Counted from the first letter of the stretch, positions 1-8,967 are shown. The stretch is 64,000 bases of DNA from Plantimonas leprariae (GCF_008802405.1 NZ_VZDO01000005.1:1-64000); one strand, 5' to 3'. The notes: a model not told the origin generated them from the sequence alone. A program made the numbers and translations.

Positions 1-1
1 G

Positions 2-583
2 GTCGAGGCTTTGAAGATCGGCCCCTACACGGACGAAGGCGCAGACTATGGCCCGGTGGTGACGAAGGCGGCCAAGGAGAAGATCCTCGGCCTCGTCGAG
101 AAGGGCGTGCAGGAAGGGGCGGAGCTCGTCGTCGACGGCCGGAACTTCCGCATGCAGGGCTACGAGGACGGTTTCTTCGTCGGTTCCTGCCTGTTCGACC
201 GCGTGACGCCGGAGATGGACATCTACAAGCAGGAGATCTTCGGCCCCGTTCTCTCGGTGGTGCGGGCGAAGGACTACGAGGAGGCGCTGTCGCTCCCCGC
301 GAAACACGAATACGGCAACGGCGTCGCGATCTACACGCGCGACGGCGACGCGGCCCGCGACTTCGCGTCCCGGGTGCCGGTCGGGATGATCGGGGTGAAC
401 GTGCCGATCCCGACGCCGCTCGCCTACCACTCGTTCGGCGGCTGGAAACGCTCGGTGTTCGGCGACCTCAACCAGCACGGCCCGGACGCGATCAAGTTCT
501 GGACCAGAACCAAGACCGTCACCAGCCGCTGGCCCTCCGGCATCAAGTCCGGCGCCGAGTTCTCCATGCCGGTCATGCGGTAG
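2..583 (+). CDS. mmsA: Methylmalonate-semialdehyde dehydrogenase, C-terminal part
   Basis: This is the C-terminal ~193 residues of a CoA-acylating aldehyde dehydrogenase that converts methylmalonate semialdehyde to propionyl-CoA in valine and inositol catabolism. The frame is open from the first bases, so the gene starts before the window. Diagnostic stretches are QEIFGPVLSVVRAKDYEEAL, the conserved GMIGVNVPIPTPLAYHSFGG segment and the WKRSVFGDLNQHG-PDAIKFWT tail. The catalytic cysteine lies upstream of the visible part. It is core chromosome next to the island border and ends 207 bases before the first att copy. Confidence 0.93.
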   Translation, partial: VEALKIGPYTDEGADYGPVVTKAAKEKILGLVEKGVQEGAELVVDGRNFRMQGYEDGFFVGSCLFDRVTPEMDIYKQEIFGPVLSVVRAKDYEEALSLPAKHEYGNGVAIYTRDGDAARDFASRVPVGMIGVNVPIPTPLAYHSFGGWKRSVFGDLNQHGPDAIKFWTRTKTVTSRWPSGIKSGAEFSMPVMR

Positions 584-900
584 GCGGAAACGATACCAGC
601 GGACAGGAGGAAGCGACCGCCGCGACGGGGAACGACCGGCCTGGCCGGCGCCGGATCCGGTAGAGCCGACCAGTGGCTCGATCCTTCAGCCGGCCGCAGG
701 CCGCAGGCCGCGGCGACGCCCGCGACATCCTCGACGCGGGCACGGGCCGGCGGCGTTCCTCATCGAAGAAGGATTGCGCTTGTTATGGAAGGAAGTGGTG
801 CCGCTTGCGTGACTCGAACACAGGATCGAAACGCGCAAACCCTTGTGGAGCAGGGGTTTCAGAGCCAAAGCCTTGAGTCCTGTGTACCAGCGCCGTGGTC
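584..900. other. Intergenic stretch containing the outer island border
   Basis: I see no convincing gene here. A small GC-rich dyad (CCGGCCTGGCCGG, about 638-650) follows mmsA but lacks a T run, so I do not call it a terminator. The stretch contains the first tRNA-Thr-derived repeat (791-821) and then island DNA. Confidence 0.6.
791..821 (-). repeat. att copy 1: tRNA-Thr 3'-end repeat
   Basis: A 31-base stretch is shared with 3988-4018. Its last 26 bases (796-821) equal the 3' end of the tRNA-Thr gene at 33337-33362, including CCA. Identity stops after GACTCGAACAC. It marks the outer end of island 1. Confidence 0.85.
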
Positions 901-1254
901 TCACGGCAAGGGCAGGGGACCCAGTGGATAGCTGTGAATTTTTGCCAAACGTCCCCGCACTGTGCCATCCCTGCAGGCGGTCTCGTAGCTGACGCTGTTG
1001 GCGAACACCGCGTCGGTGGCGGCCGTAACCGCCTTAGCGGGGTCCATGCCGGTGACAACGAACTTCTTCGCCAGGCTCCGGATCGAACCAGCATAGGCGT
1101 TGACGTAGGTGTCACTGTCGCCCCACCCCAGCTTGCCCTTGATGCCGCTGTCGATCGTGTCGAGCTGTTCCTTGGATAAGTTCCGCTCCCAGCCGTCCGG
1201 CGGGTTAACCACCTGGTTGGCGAACTCGAGGGCCGCTTGTGTGTTGCTCCCCAT
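901..1254 (-). CDS. Hypothetical protein, possibly a virion-protein fragment
   Basis: The 117-residue ORF has a protein-like composition (for example KLGWGDSDTYVNAYAGSIRS and GMDPAKAVTAATDAVFA). I do not recognise the family. The ATG at 1254 has only a weak Shine-Dalgarno. The content loosely recalls internal virion proteins of podophages, but no motif decides this. It could be a decayed fragment inside island 1. Confidence 0.35.
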   Translation of the reverse strand: MGSNTQAALEFANQVVNPPDGWERNLSKEQLDTIDSGIKGKLGWGDSDTYVNAYAGSIRSLAKKFVVTGMDPAKAVTAATDAVFANSVSYETACRDGTVRGRLAKIHSYPLGPLPLP

Positions 1255-1501
1255 GAACCGCTACCAATGGGGCAAACACCAATGAGGAGACAGACGGGCA
1301 AACATCGCTGCAGCAGCGCCTTTGCTATGGAGGGCCCAATTCGCCTATCGATTGCGCGCGCACTGCTATTGGTCACCCCAATTCCGTCGCAGCGTTGCGG
1401 TCGGCAGCTGGTGCTATTGGTGGCCCTAATTCCAACCCGTTGCGAACGCTGATCATTTTCGGGACTAGTCGAAAGATGAAACGCGCCGTATCGTCCAGCC
1501 T

Positions 1502-2050
1502 GTGCAGCCACCTCAACCCAGCGACTTGCCGTCCAGGAAGCCTCCGCGCTATCCCAAGATCGACCTCCCGCCCGAGGATCACGCCCGTTTCTGCGACCAG
1601 CTGAGAACCTACCTCGCCGCAATGTACCCCGGCTGCGGCCCCGGTTGGAGCCAGCGGATGGTCGAGCGGGTCCGGAGGGGCGGGCACTTCGGCCGCCTAG
1701 GCGAGATCGCCGGCTTGCTGGTCGACACAATGATCCGGCACGAGATGACGGACTATGACCGGCTGCTGAGGATCAACGGCAGCGGCCACGGGCTGACACG
1801 CGAGGAGGCGCGGATGGTCGTGGCTGCAGAGGTCAGAGACACAGCTGCAGCGTGGCGGCAGGGGTCCCCTGAGGCAGACCAAGCCTATGCTGAGTTCCGC
1901 CGCGCGGTCGCCAAGCGGCGTCAAAAGACGGGGCGACGGAAGGACAATCCCGGCGTGATCGCCAACGAGAACGCTGACGTGGCGACGTTCCTCGAGGGCT
2001 GGCTTGCGCGGCAGACTGTCCAGAAGGCTGACGAGCGGGCGAGCGTCTAG
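1502..2050 (+). CDS. DUF2293 domain protein
   Basis: The ORF encodes 182 residues of unknown function. The middle part (YPGCGPGWSQRMVERV, then IRHEMTDYDRLLRINGSGHG and TREEARMVVAAEVRD-TAAAWRQG) matches the DUF2293 pattern of a PGC-like motif followed by HTDYDxLL and REEAR-V--V---L--W. The C-terminal tail is basic (AKRRQKTGRRK). The GTG at 1502 has no clear ribosome binding site, and the ATG at 1622 is an alternative that would remove about 40 proline-rich residues. It is the only intact-looking cargo gene of island 1. Confidence 0.65.
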   Translation: MQPPQPSDLPSRKPPRYPKIDLPPEDHARFCDQLRTYLAAMYPGCGPGWSQRMVERVRRGGHFGRLGEIAGLLVDTMIRHEMTDYDRLLRINGSGHGLTREEARMVVAAEVRDTAAAWRQGSPEADQAYAEFRRAVAKRRQKTGRRKDNPGVIANENADVATFLEGWLARQTVQKADERASV

Positions 2051-2508
2051 ACCGCTGGCCCTGAGGGAGCCGTCAGGCTCACGGCTCTGGAAGAAGGCGG
2101 GGAGGGGGGCGTGAGCCGGCGGGGCCGGACTGGTGGGAGCGGACGACGCCGCGGGAGCCGCCTGGCGAGACGACGCCGTAGGGGTCAGACCCCCACAGCT
2201 GCTGATTACGCGACGGACCCAATGCAAGGTGCGAAAACCCCCGCAGCTTGGTTCGCGTGACAGTCTCAGGGCCCAGCTGCGGTGGTGCTGTGGTGGTCGG
2301 GGGTTGGCCAAGCGGTGGTCCCGCCAGCCGGACTGGGGCTAGGGCCGAATTGCCGGCTCTAGTTCATGCCGGCAGCGATCGACAGACATGAAGAGGGGAC
2401 CGCCTCGGATCTCAAGACGGCCCCTTGGGTGGGCTGGACCATGCTTCAAATTTGGAGCGTGGGTGGTCTAGGTGAGGAGGTCTCCCCAGCTGGGCCTGGT
2501 GGCTGGCC
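2051..2508. other. Gene-poor stretch in island 1
   Basis: The 458 bases contain only short overlapping frames with no recognisable product or ribosome binding site. No inverted-repeat insertion sequence or RNA gene is visible. Confidence 0.5.
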
Positions 2509-2847
2509 TCAGGCCTCCAAGGTGGCCTTCCTGAGGGCATCCTGCATGCGTTGCCGCCAGTCACCCCCGGCAGCCTTGAACCGGTCGAGCACGTCCGGCT
2601 CGAGCCTCAGGGTGACCGGCACCTTGGCAGCCTCGCTTCTGGGGCGTCCTCGGCCCCTCTGGGCCTCCGCTCGAGCTGCTCCTAGACCCTCAAAGAAGGT
2701 GGGAGGCAGAACCTCCTGGGCAGGCCTGAGAGTGGCCAGCTCTTCCTCAGTCAGGTCGGGGCTGTCGCTCACGGCCTCCCAGTCCTCCTGGGTATAGCCT
2801 TGGCCAGCCTGGAACTCCTGAGCCGCCTTGCCGCGTGTCGCTGTCAT
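2509..2847 (-). CDS. BrnA-like type II antitoxin
   Basis: The ORF encodes 112 residues. The C-terminal half is typical of BrnA (PF14384): GRGRPRSEAAKVPVTLRLEP followed by DVLDRFKAAGGDWRQRMQDALRKA, a ribbon-helix-helix DNA-binding domain. BrnA normally neutralises the RNase toxin BrnT and represses the operon. No brnT is visible on either side. The ATG at 2847 has its own Shine-Dalgarno (GGAAGG, seven bases upstream), so independent translation is plausible. The frame is also open and continuous with the upstream integrase remnant, so a fused product is possible. Confidence 0.72.
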   Translation of the reverse strand: MTATRGKAAQEFQAGQGYTQEDWEAVSDSPDLTEEELATLRPAQEVLPPTFFEGLGAARAEAQRGRGRPRSEAAKVPVTLRLEPDVLDRFKAAGGDWRQRMQDALRKATLEA

Positions 2848-3909
2848 GGGAGCACCTTCCGTTCCTTGGGCTTGGCTGGCGGCGGCCTCATCAGCGGTGA
2901 AACCCTTGGCCCGCGTCTGGACCACCTCAGCGGCCGGGAATTTCAGCCCTGCGGCTGGGTTCTTCGTGACTAGTCCAGCACCTATGCCAACGTTGAAGAT
3001 CGACCGGACGGCAGCGAGGTGGTTGCGATTGAATGTCCGGGGGATCGATGCTCCCGAGGTGAGAACCGCCTGCCGCCACTCACGGACGTTTTCAGGCGTG
3101 ACGCTCTCGGCGGCGTCGTGTCCCACGAACCCAACGAAGGACCTAATGATGGGCTTCCAACGTCGCGTGGTGGTCCCGGATCGACCGCTCAGCGTTTGTT
3201 CCTCGGTCCAGCGATTAAGCAGGCCGGTGATGGTTTGGCGCGAGCCGATAGGCTTCTGGGGTCTCGCTGACGGCAGCCACGAGGGAAACCGCTGAGCCTT
3301 TGTGGAAGGCGTATAGTCTCCAGCGGCCTCCCGCGCCGTATCCTCCGCAGCGTCGGCTATTGCCTTGGTTGCTTCGATCAGAAGGCGGTCGCGGCATCTT
3401 GGCGTTACCCGCAGTCCCTTGGAGTTTAGGCGCATGTCGGCGGCACGACCAACGGCAAGCTCAAGGGTTTCCCGTTGATAAGCCGTCAGCGTCTCCGTGG
3501 TCATTGCGCCGTCCTCCAACGTGATAAGACAAAGCAGGGAGATTTTTTCCCATGCTTCGGCGCTGCCTGGGTTGTCCTCAAACGGGGCCCGTATGGCCCG
3601 ATAGATCTCCCCTGCGAGAGCGATTGTTTGCCGGTGGCTCAACTCCACTACGTCGCTGCGGAGCCGTGCCCAATGACCCTGGAGGCTTTCATCGGCTTCC
3701 CGATAGCGCAGCTTGGCGGGCCCAATGTCCTTTGTTCGCAGCGACACCTTGACCTGATCCCCAACCCTGACGCGCCAAAGGGTGCCGGCAACGGATAGCT
3801 CGAGTGTCAGCCCTCGGGCCTTACTGACCAAATCAGCCGGCACCCGCTGCTTGAGATAGTAGGTTCCGGTTTCCCGGTGCTTCCAAGGACTAGGCATCGC
3901 CAGGGACAT
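2848..3909 (-). pseudogene. Tyrosine integrase remnant, catalytic domain missing
   Basis: The start MSLAMPSPWKHRETGTYYLK-QRVP is the N-terminus of DUF6538-type phage integrases. A SAM-like core-binding domain follows (ITGLLNRWTEE, RTFNRNHLAAVRSIFNVGI, TKNPAAGLKFP). The sequence reaches KGFTADEAAA, where the catalytic domain should begin, and then runs into the ribosome binding site and start of the BrnA-like gene in the same frame. No R, HxxR or tyrosine motif of the recombinase is present. The gene starts about 80 bases from the inner att copy, as integrases usually do. I infer an in-frame deletion between int and brnA that also removed brnT. Confidence 0.8.
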
Positions 3910-3992
3910 CGTGTGGACCTTAGCTGTGTACCAGCTTCGGCCTCTGATTTCCCTGCTAGACCAATCCTCTAGCGTTTTCAACGCGAGGGAAG

Positions 3993-4037
3993 TGGTGCCG
4001 CTTGCGTGACTCGAACACGCGACCCCATCATTACGAA
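3993..4037 (-). repeat. att copy 2: 45-base tRNA-Thr 3'-end repeat
   Basis: The 45 bases are identical to 33337-33381, the 3' part of tRNA-Thr(CGT) from the anticodon loop to CCA. Divergence begins within the anticodon stem, so this copy cannot be a functional tRNA. It is the junction between islands 1 and 2. Confidence 0.93.
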
Positions 4038-4143
4038 GTATCGGCTGTAATGGCACCATAAGTGAGCATAGGCGCTCTCAAGGTATTGCATACGCTGCGA
4101 TTGCAGGCGATACCTTCTCAGGGATGGAAGCACAAGTGATGAT

Positions 4144-4178
4144 TGGGAAGCAGGAGATTGCTTCCCATGAGCTTCCCA
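4144..4178. repeat. Left arm-type integrase sites (GCTTCCCA)
   Basis: One inverted copy (TGGGAAGCA, 4144-4152) is followed by two direct copies of GCTTCCCA at 4160-4167 and 4171-4178, eleven bases apart. The mirror arrangement is found at 33261-33299 near the other end of the element. The sites lie just upstream of the integrase start. Confidence 0.7.
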
Positions 4179-4191
4179 GCGGTGAGGCGGT

Positions 4192-5397
4192 ATGCGGTTC
4201 ACGGGACCATCGGTTGCGAGGCTCGCGCTGCCGGACGGCAAGTCCGACCATATCGTGTTCGATGATGGCTTGCCGGGGTTCGGCATCCGGCTGAGGGCAG
4301 GGGGTAAGAAGGTCTGGATCGCGCAATACCGCGTCGGCTCGAAGCAGCGACGGTTGACCATCGGCTCGGCCGACAGGCTGTCCCTCGACGCGGCCCGGAA
4401 CGAAGCAAAGGCGATCTTGGCGAAGGTGCAACTCGGTGCCGATCCGCAAACCGAGAAGCTGAACAAGCGGAATGAAACCGCCGCCCTGCTCGGCGACATC
4501 GCCGACGATTACGTGGAAGGCCCGGCGAAGCGTCGCCTGCGGCCGAACAGCTACGCCTCCCTGCTTGTCCATCTAAACAAGCACTGGAAGCCGCTCCGGG
4601 TACGTCCGTTGAACGGCATCCAGCGCGCCGACGTGGCGATGCGCCTCAACGAGATTGCGAAGGAGAGCGGACCCTTCGCCGCGAACCGTGCCCGCGCCTG
4701 CCTGTCGTCGCTGTTCGCATGGGCCATCAGCGAGGGCATCGCCGAGGCCAACCCGGTGAACGGAACGCGGAAGGCGACGGAGGAAGTTTCCCGCGACCGG
4801 GTTCTGTCTGACGACGAACTGGCGCTTGTGTGGCGCCATGCCGGCGATGGAGATTATGGCCGCATTGTTCGTCTCCTGATCCTGACGGGGCAACGCCGCG
4901 AGGAAGTCGGCGGCATGATGCGCGCCGAGTTGCATACAATGAAGTTGCTGTGGAGCCTGCCGCGGGAGCGCACGAAGAATGGCCTGCCGCACGACGTGCC
5001 CCTGTCGATGGCCGCCTCCGACATCATCGCTGTTGTTCCGAAGCGCGCCGACCGCGACTTTGTTTTCGGCTCAAGGGACGGGCCGTTCTCGGGCTGGTCA
5101 AAATCGAAGTCGGCGCTGGACGCGCGGATTGTCGCCGAATTGGAGAAGAGCGCCGAGGCAGCCGCGGCGAAGGCGAAGCCGATGCCACCTTGGCGGCTGC
5201 ACGACATCCGCCGGACGGTGGCGACGCGCCTTGGTGATCTCGGCGTCCTGCCGCACGTGGTCGAGGCGGTGCTGAACCACGTCAGTGGTCACCGGGCCGG
5301 CGTCGCTGGGATTTACAATCGGGCGACTTACGCAGCCGAGAAACGGGCGGCGCTGGATGCTTGGTCCGCTCATCTGGGGCGGGTGGTGGGGCCATGA
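4192..5397 (+). CDS. int: Tyrosine-type site-specific integrase (DUF4102/P4 type)
   Basis: This 401-residue recombinase is expected to integrate and excise island 2 at tRNA-Thr. Residues 1-90 form the DUF4102 arm-binding domain (VFDDGLPGFGIRLRAGGKKV, RLTIGSADRLSLDAAR). A core-binding domain covers about 100-195. The catalytic domain shows the first arginine in LLILTGQRREEVGG near residue 233, LHDIRRT near 336, and a tyrosine in GIYNRATY near 374-378. Length and motifs are complete. The gene lies beside the distal att copy rather than the tRNA. Its stop overlaps the next gene start (ATGA), so the two are co-translated. Confidence 0.95.
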   Translation: MRFTGPSVARLALPDGKSDHIVFDDGLPGFGIRLRAGGKKVWIAQYRVGSKQRRLTIGSADRLSLDAARNEAKAILAKVQLGADPQTEKLNKRNETAALLGDIADDYVEGPAKRRLRPNSYASLLVHLNKHWKPLRVRPLNGIQRADVAMRLNEIAKESGPFAANRARACLSSLFAWAISEGIAEANPVNGTRKATEEVSRDRVLSDDELALVWRHAGDGDYGRIVRLLILTGQRREEVGGMMRAELHTMKLLWSLPRERTKNGLPHDVPLSMAASDIIAVVPKRADRDFVFGSRDGPFSGWSKSKSALDARIVAELEKSAEAAAAKAKPMPPWRLHDIRRTVATRLGDLGVLPHVVEAVLNHVSGHRAGVAGIYNRATYAAEKRAALDAWSAHLGRVVGP

Positions 5398-6209
5398 TGT
5401 TCAGGTTTGTTCCTCCCAAGTATCTGGAAATACGCGCCGCCGTCCGAAAGCTTACCATTGCCCTCTATGGTGATGAATTTGCCGGACGGGGGCTCATTCC
5501 CGAAAACGCCGAACGTTTGATGCTGCACATGACAGCAATGGCGCTCATGGACATTGCTGCGGAACAAAGGAGGACCGTTCGGAGCGGCGATAATTCTCAT
5601 CCGTTCGTCTACCCGACTGCCGAGGAACGGCAATACGCTCTCTCGATGAACGCGGCGGAGGAAGCTTTGGGGAAACACTCGCTCCTGTCCGACCGGTACA
5701 GGGAAGCATGGTGGCAACTGCGCGGCTTTCTGTCGGACGAGGCGGTGAAGGCCGCCGTCATGCTTGATGACGGGAAACTCTACGCCCTACAGGCCGATGC
5801 CTGGAACGCTCCGCGGGCGGATGCCGTCCACCTTCATGGTCTGATGCCGATGAAGGTCGGCATGAACGGCTACGATGGGCTTGCAGTGGTCGAACGCGCG
5901 TCCTTTGCGGCTTTATTGAGCGACGGCACTGGGGTAGCCGAGCCGCCAAAGGACGCGACCCGCAAACCAGGAAAGGGCGGGCGGCCTCGCAACTCAGCGT
6001 GGCTTGATGCCGCCGCCTGGACAGTGTTCAACGTTCACGAAGAAGGTTTGCCGGAAGGCCCGGAGGAACTGATCCGCCGAATAATGGAATACACGAGCGA
6101 GGTAGGCGGTGGCGATGGAGGGATGGCCCGAGCAACCATCCAGCCGTTTGTCGATTCGATCTTCAAGAAAATGCGTCCTGAGCCCATGCCGGAAATTGAT
6201 CGAGACTGA
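5394..6209 (+). CDS. Hypothetical protein coupled to the integrase
   Basis: The ORF encodes 271 residues starting at the ATG that overlaps the integrase stop by four bases. I do not recognise the family. It has an N-terminal helical part (MMFRFVPPKYLEIRAAVRKL) and a basic linker, KPGKGGRPRNSAWL, near residue 203, followed by an acidic C-terminus. The linker resembles those in phage DNA-associated proteins. Coupling with int suggests a role linked to integration or early element functions, but this is inference. Confidence 0.75.
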   Translation: MMFRFVPPKYLEIRAAVRKLTIALYGDEFAGRGLIPENAERLMLHMTAMALMDIAAEQRRTVRSGDNSHPFVYPTAEERQYALSMNAAEEALGKHSLLSDRYREAWWQLRGFLSDEAVKAAVMLDDGKLYALQADAWNAPRADAVHLHGLMPMKVGMNGYDGLAVVERASFAALLSDGTGVAEPPKDATRKPGKGGRPRNSAWLDAAAWTVFNVHEEGLPEGPEELIRRIMEYTSEVGGGDGGMARATIQPFVDSIFKKMRPEPMPEIDRD

Positions 6210-6325
6210 GTTTCCGGCGGGTTTTCAGCGGGTGATAAGAGTAACCGGCAGAAGCCAAGCGCATCTAAGCGCATCTTCGATCCCATGAAGCCGAAGCAAG
6301 CTCGCTTCGGTTCGGATCGGGATCG

Positions 6326-6547
6326 ATGTTTAACCACACTGAACTGCCTGCCGACCTTGCCCGCCAGCGGGTGATCGGCGCGGCCGAAGCCGCCGCCTTT
6401 CTCAACATCAGTCTTCCGCACTTCCGTCGGCAGTACCGCCTTGGCCGAGTGCCTGCTCCTATCAGACTGACCGAACGCAAGCTCGGCTGGCGCGTCGGAA
6501 CGCTCGTCGACTTCCTCAACGCTGCCTCGAAGATGGAGGCGGTCTGA
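6326..6547 (+). CDS. AlpA-like excisionase/regulator
   Basis: This 73-residue protein has a MerR-like winged helix-turn-helix: GAAEAAAFLNISLPHFRRQYR, then APIRLTERKLGWRVGTLVDF. Such proteins activate integrase or assist excision in P4-like islands. It lies 116 bases after the integrase-coupled gene and four bases before the next small gene. Confidence 0.75.
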   Translation: MFNHTELPADLARQRVIGAAEAAAFLNISLPHFRRQYRLGRVPAPIRLTERKLGWRVGTLVDFLNAASKMEAV

Positions 6548-6551
6548 TACC

Positions 6552-6746
6552 ATGTCTCAGATAGTCGAAACCCGCCGTGCTGGTGGGCAACGACGGGTCT
6601 CGGAATGTGTCTTGGCGGACAGTTCCGTAGATACCGCCTCTGCCTCCTACCTTCAAGTATCATTCGTCGCCCGGCAGTACGCCGTCAGCCCGTGGCTGGC
6701 GCGCACCATCGCCGAGTTGGCCTTCGACCGCGGGAGGCTGCGCTGA
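6552..6746 (+). CDS. Small hypothetical protein
   Basis: The ORF encodes 64 residues and ends with VARQYAVSPWLARTIAELAF, a helix-turn-helix-like pattern frequent in small proteins just before ATPase genes of alphaproteobacterial islands. A GGAGG lies about 17 bases upstream. The stop overlaps the next ATG (TGATG). Confidence 0.55.
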   Translation: MSQIVETRRAGGQRRVSECVLADSSVDTASASYLQVSFVARQYAVSPWLARTIAELAFDRGRLR

Positions 6747-7210
6747 TGAGCATCGTCCTGGGTCTCCAGCAGGCCCGCGCCGAACTCTACGACCGCGCCA
6801 TGCCGGAGGGCGACGTTCTCTACATCGACATGGAGAACGGTCACCGCCGCATCCAGCGCCGGGTCGACGCGCTGTTCCCGAACCAGAAAGAGCGGCCGAA
6901 CCTGTCGCGGCTGGAGTTCGTCACGGAAGCACCGGCGCTGAACGAAGGTTTCATCGACGAACTGGAGCGCTGGCGGCAGTCGGTCGACAGGCCGGCGCTG
7001 GTGGTCATCGACGTTTTGCAGCGGATCAAGCCGGCCGGCGTCGCGGCGAGGAACGCGTACGAGAACGATTACTCGATCATGGCCGAGCTGCAGGGCTGGG
7101 CGACCGAGCACGGCGTGGCGGTGGTGGCGCTGCATCATACGCGAAAGGGCGGCGCCGACGACCCGCTGGAAGCGCTATCCGGCTCGAACGGCCTGTCGGC
7201 CTGCGCCGAA
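6746..7210 (+). pseudogene. RepA/RecA-like ATPase fragment (N-terminal and central part)
   Basis: The readable part resembles AAA/RecA-fold RepA-type ATPases: GDVLYIDMENGHRRIQRRVD, the Walker B-like strand ALVVIDVLQRI, and VVALHHTRKGGADDPLEALS followed by GSNGLSA. The Walker A loop expected before GDVLYI is missing. Similarity ends near 7200-7210, where the frame runs into the antisense end of the next gene. A winged-helix tail of the type that ends such proteins lies on the opposite strand at 12769-12933. I infer truncation at both ends, with an inversion at the right end. Confidence 0.7.
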
Positions 7211-8965
7211 CCCATCCCACCCGGCGTTGAGCGCCGCGCTCGCCGCCCGTGACGGCGTGCCGTAGGTTGAGTTGCCGATTTGATTACCGAGATAGCCGCC
7301 AAGCATCCCACCGATCGGGCCGGCGGCGATGGCGCCGAGCAGGCCGCCGACCGTCTGGCCGATGTCGCGGTTGCGGAACGAGCCGTCGCCAGTGGCAAGG
7401 CCGAGCAAGCCGCCCGGCGCCGGGCTGACGAGGCTGACTGCTTTCGATGCCAAGCGACCGAAGCCGCTGCCGGGTGCCGGGGCGGCGGGAATGGAAGGAA
7501 GGCCGATACCCGTCGCTTCGGCCTGCTGACGGACCTGCCCGGCGGTGCGGGTTCGCGTCGGAACGGTGTCGATCGGCCCTTTGACCCTTGCGGGTGCATC
7601 CATCGGTTCTGGCGATACCCTCACCGGGGCTGGCAGAGACGCGACCTGGGCGGCGGCCTGGCGGGGGACGGGTGCCATCCGCTGCGGCTGCGTCGCCGCG
7701 TCGATCGCCGCCTGTCGCTTCGCGTCGTTGAGAGCCCGCTGTTCCGCCACGTCGGCGTCCAGTGCCTGGTTCGGCGTCATGGTCGGGAGGCCGGGCTGCT
7801 GGAGAGGGCGCGCCCGTTCGTTGCCGGACAGGAGCCCCGCCGGCCGGCTATCGATGGCGCTCATCGCCGCATCGGACAACAAGCCGCCGGAGAAGGGATT
7901 GGCTGGCGCGGCCGAGCGCGTCGGCGTCGTTGCGGCGGCGGCCGGCGAGACGAGCGACATCGCTGCTGGCCGTGCCGCAGGTGCCGCCGTTGCCGCCGGG
8001 GGCCCGGAGAACGCGGCGTCGAGCCGGCCGGCGACGTTGGCGGCCTGTTCTGGCGACATGGTGGCCGCCCTGGTGATGCGGCCGGTTCGGCTGGCATCGG
8101 GTGCATCCGCGAAGGCTGCTTCGAGGCGACTGGCAATATTCGCTTCCCGAGCCGACGACATCGGCGCAGCAGCCGGTAGCGAGGCGACCAGCCCACGTGC
8201 CCGCTCGTTGCCGCTGGTTGTCGGAACCGATCGCATCGAAGCGAGGCTGGTGCCGGTCAAAAGGCTGCCGATGCCGGGAGATGCTGAGGACGGTGCCGGC
8301 CGTTCCGCTGCCGCCGCTGCGCTGGGGCCGATCAGCCCGCCGAGCCGGGCCGCGCCGCTCTCGATGTTGGCGGCGAGACTGGACAGGAGACCGCCGAAGC
8401 TGCCGTTGGACGCAACCTGCGTCGGCGGAGTGGGCGTTGGCGTCACGGGACGCGACGGCATCGTGCTCGCCAGCGTCACGTCCCGAGGCGTCGGCGTCGG
8501 CAGGTTCGCGACATCGTAGCTGTCGGCCGGCTTCCCGAGCTTGGCACGACCCTCGACGGCCGGGGTCCGCAGTCCGGCTGAGGTGTAGACTGCGCGGTTT
8601 TTCGGATCGGTGAAGTAGACGTGGGAAGCGGTCTTCGTCTCGCGCTGCAGCCCCTTCGGCAGGTTCCCCTTCGCAGCCGGCGTCGCATAGAAGGTGGCAC
8701 GGGTGACGGGGCCGGCCGTTTGAACCTCGCGCATCGCGTCCTCGGCGAGCCCGACGAGATCCGCCGTGCCGCCCGGCATGCGCTTGCCGTAGGCGTTGAA
8801 CTCGGACTGGCGGGAGACGACCTGTTCCGGTGTGACGCCGAGCTGCACCGCACGGTTGGCGATCACGCTGGCGATATGGCGCATGTCGTTGTAGCGCGCC
8901 GCACGGGTCCGGCCGCCGGCCTCGCCAGCGATTACCTCCGCAACCGATCGCGCCACCCGCGCCAT
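7175..8965 (-). CDS. SleB-like cell-wall hydrolase with long Ala/Pro-rich tail
   Basis: From the ATG at 8965 the protein has 596 residues. Residues 1-150 look like the SleB/Hydrolase_2 lysozyme fold: AEVIAGEAGGRTRAARYNDM, RHIASVIANRAVQLGVTPEQ, EFNAYGKRMPGG and TASHVYFTDPKNRAVYTSAG. A low-complexity Ala/Pro/Ser-rich stretch follows, then a glycine-zipper-like segment (IGQTVGGLLGAIAAGPIGGM, then LGGYLGNQIGNS) that could insert into membranes. It fits a phage virion-associated muralytic protein. The last ~15 residues are encoded by DNA antisense to the truncated ATPase, so the natural C-terminus has probably been replaced. The stop of the upstream small gene is two bases from the start. Confidence 0.75.
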   Translation of the reverse strand: MARVARSVAEVIAGEAGGRTRAARYNDMRHIASVIANRAVQLGVTPEQVVSRQSEFNAYGKRMPGGTADLVGLAEDAMREVQTAGPVTRATFYATPAAKGNLPKGLQRETKTASHVYFTDPKNRAVYTSAGLRTPAVEGRAKLGKPADSYDVANLPTPTPRDVTLASTMPSRPVTPTPTPPTQVASNGSFGGLLSSLAANIESGAARLGGLIGPSAAAAAERPAPSSASPGIGSLLTGTSLASMRSVPTTSGNERARGLVASLPAAAPMSSAREANIASRLEAAFADAPDASRTGRITRAATMSPEQAANVAGRLDAAFSGPPAATAAPAARPAAMSLVSPAAAATTPTRSAAPANPFSGGLLSDAAMSAIDSRPAGLLSGNERARPLQQPGLPTMTPNQALDADVAEQRALNDAKRQAAIDAATQPQRMAPVPRQAAAQVASLPAPVRVSPEPMDAPARVKGPIDTVPTRTRTAGQVRQQAEATGIGLPSIPAAPAPGSGFGRLASKAVSLVSPAPGGLLGLATGDGSFRNRDIGQTVGGLLGAIAAGPIGGMLGGYLGNQIGNSTYGTPSRAASAALNAGWDGFGAGRQAVRAG

Positions 8966-8967
8966 CG

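Larger units (their letters stand above)
791..4018. mobile_element. Island 1: small decayed integrative element at tRNA-Thr
   Basis: This 3.2-kb segment is bounded by 31-base direct repeats (791-821 and 3988-4018) that derive from the tRNA-Thr 3' end. It holds a DUF2293 protein, a weak small ORF, a BrnA-like gene and an integrase remnant transcribed away from the inner repeat. An 11-base repeat, TGTGTACCAGC, lies 60 and 53 bases inside the two ends and may be an arm site. The integrase lacks its catalytic domain, so the element is unlikely to move by itself. It sits in tandem with island 2. Confidence 0.75.

Noticed and set aside
3993-4037. Second tRNA-Thr gene
   Set aside because: Only the 3' 45 bases are present and pairing of the anticodon stem is lost, so it is an att copy.
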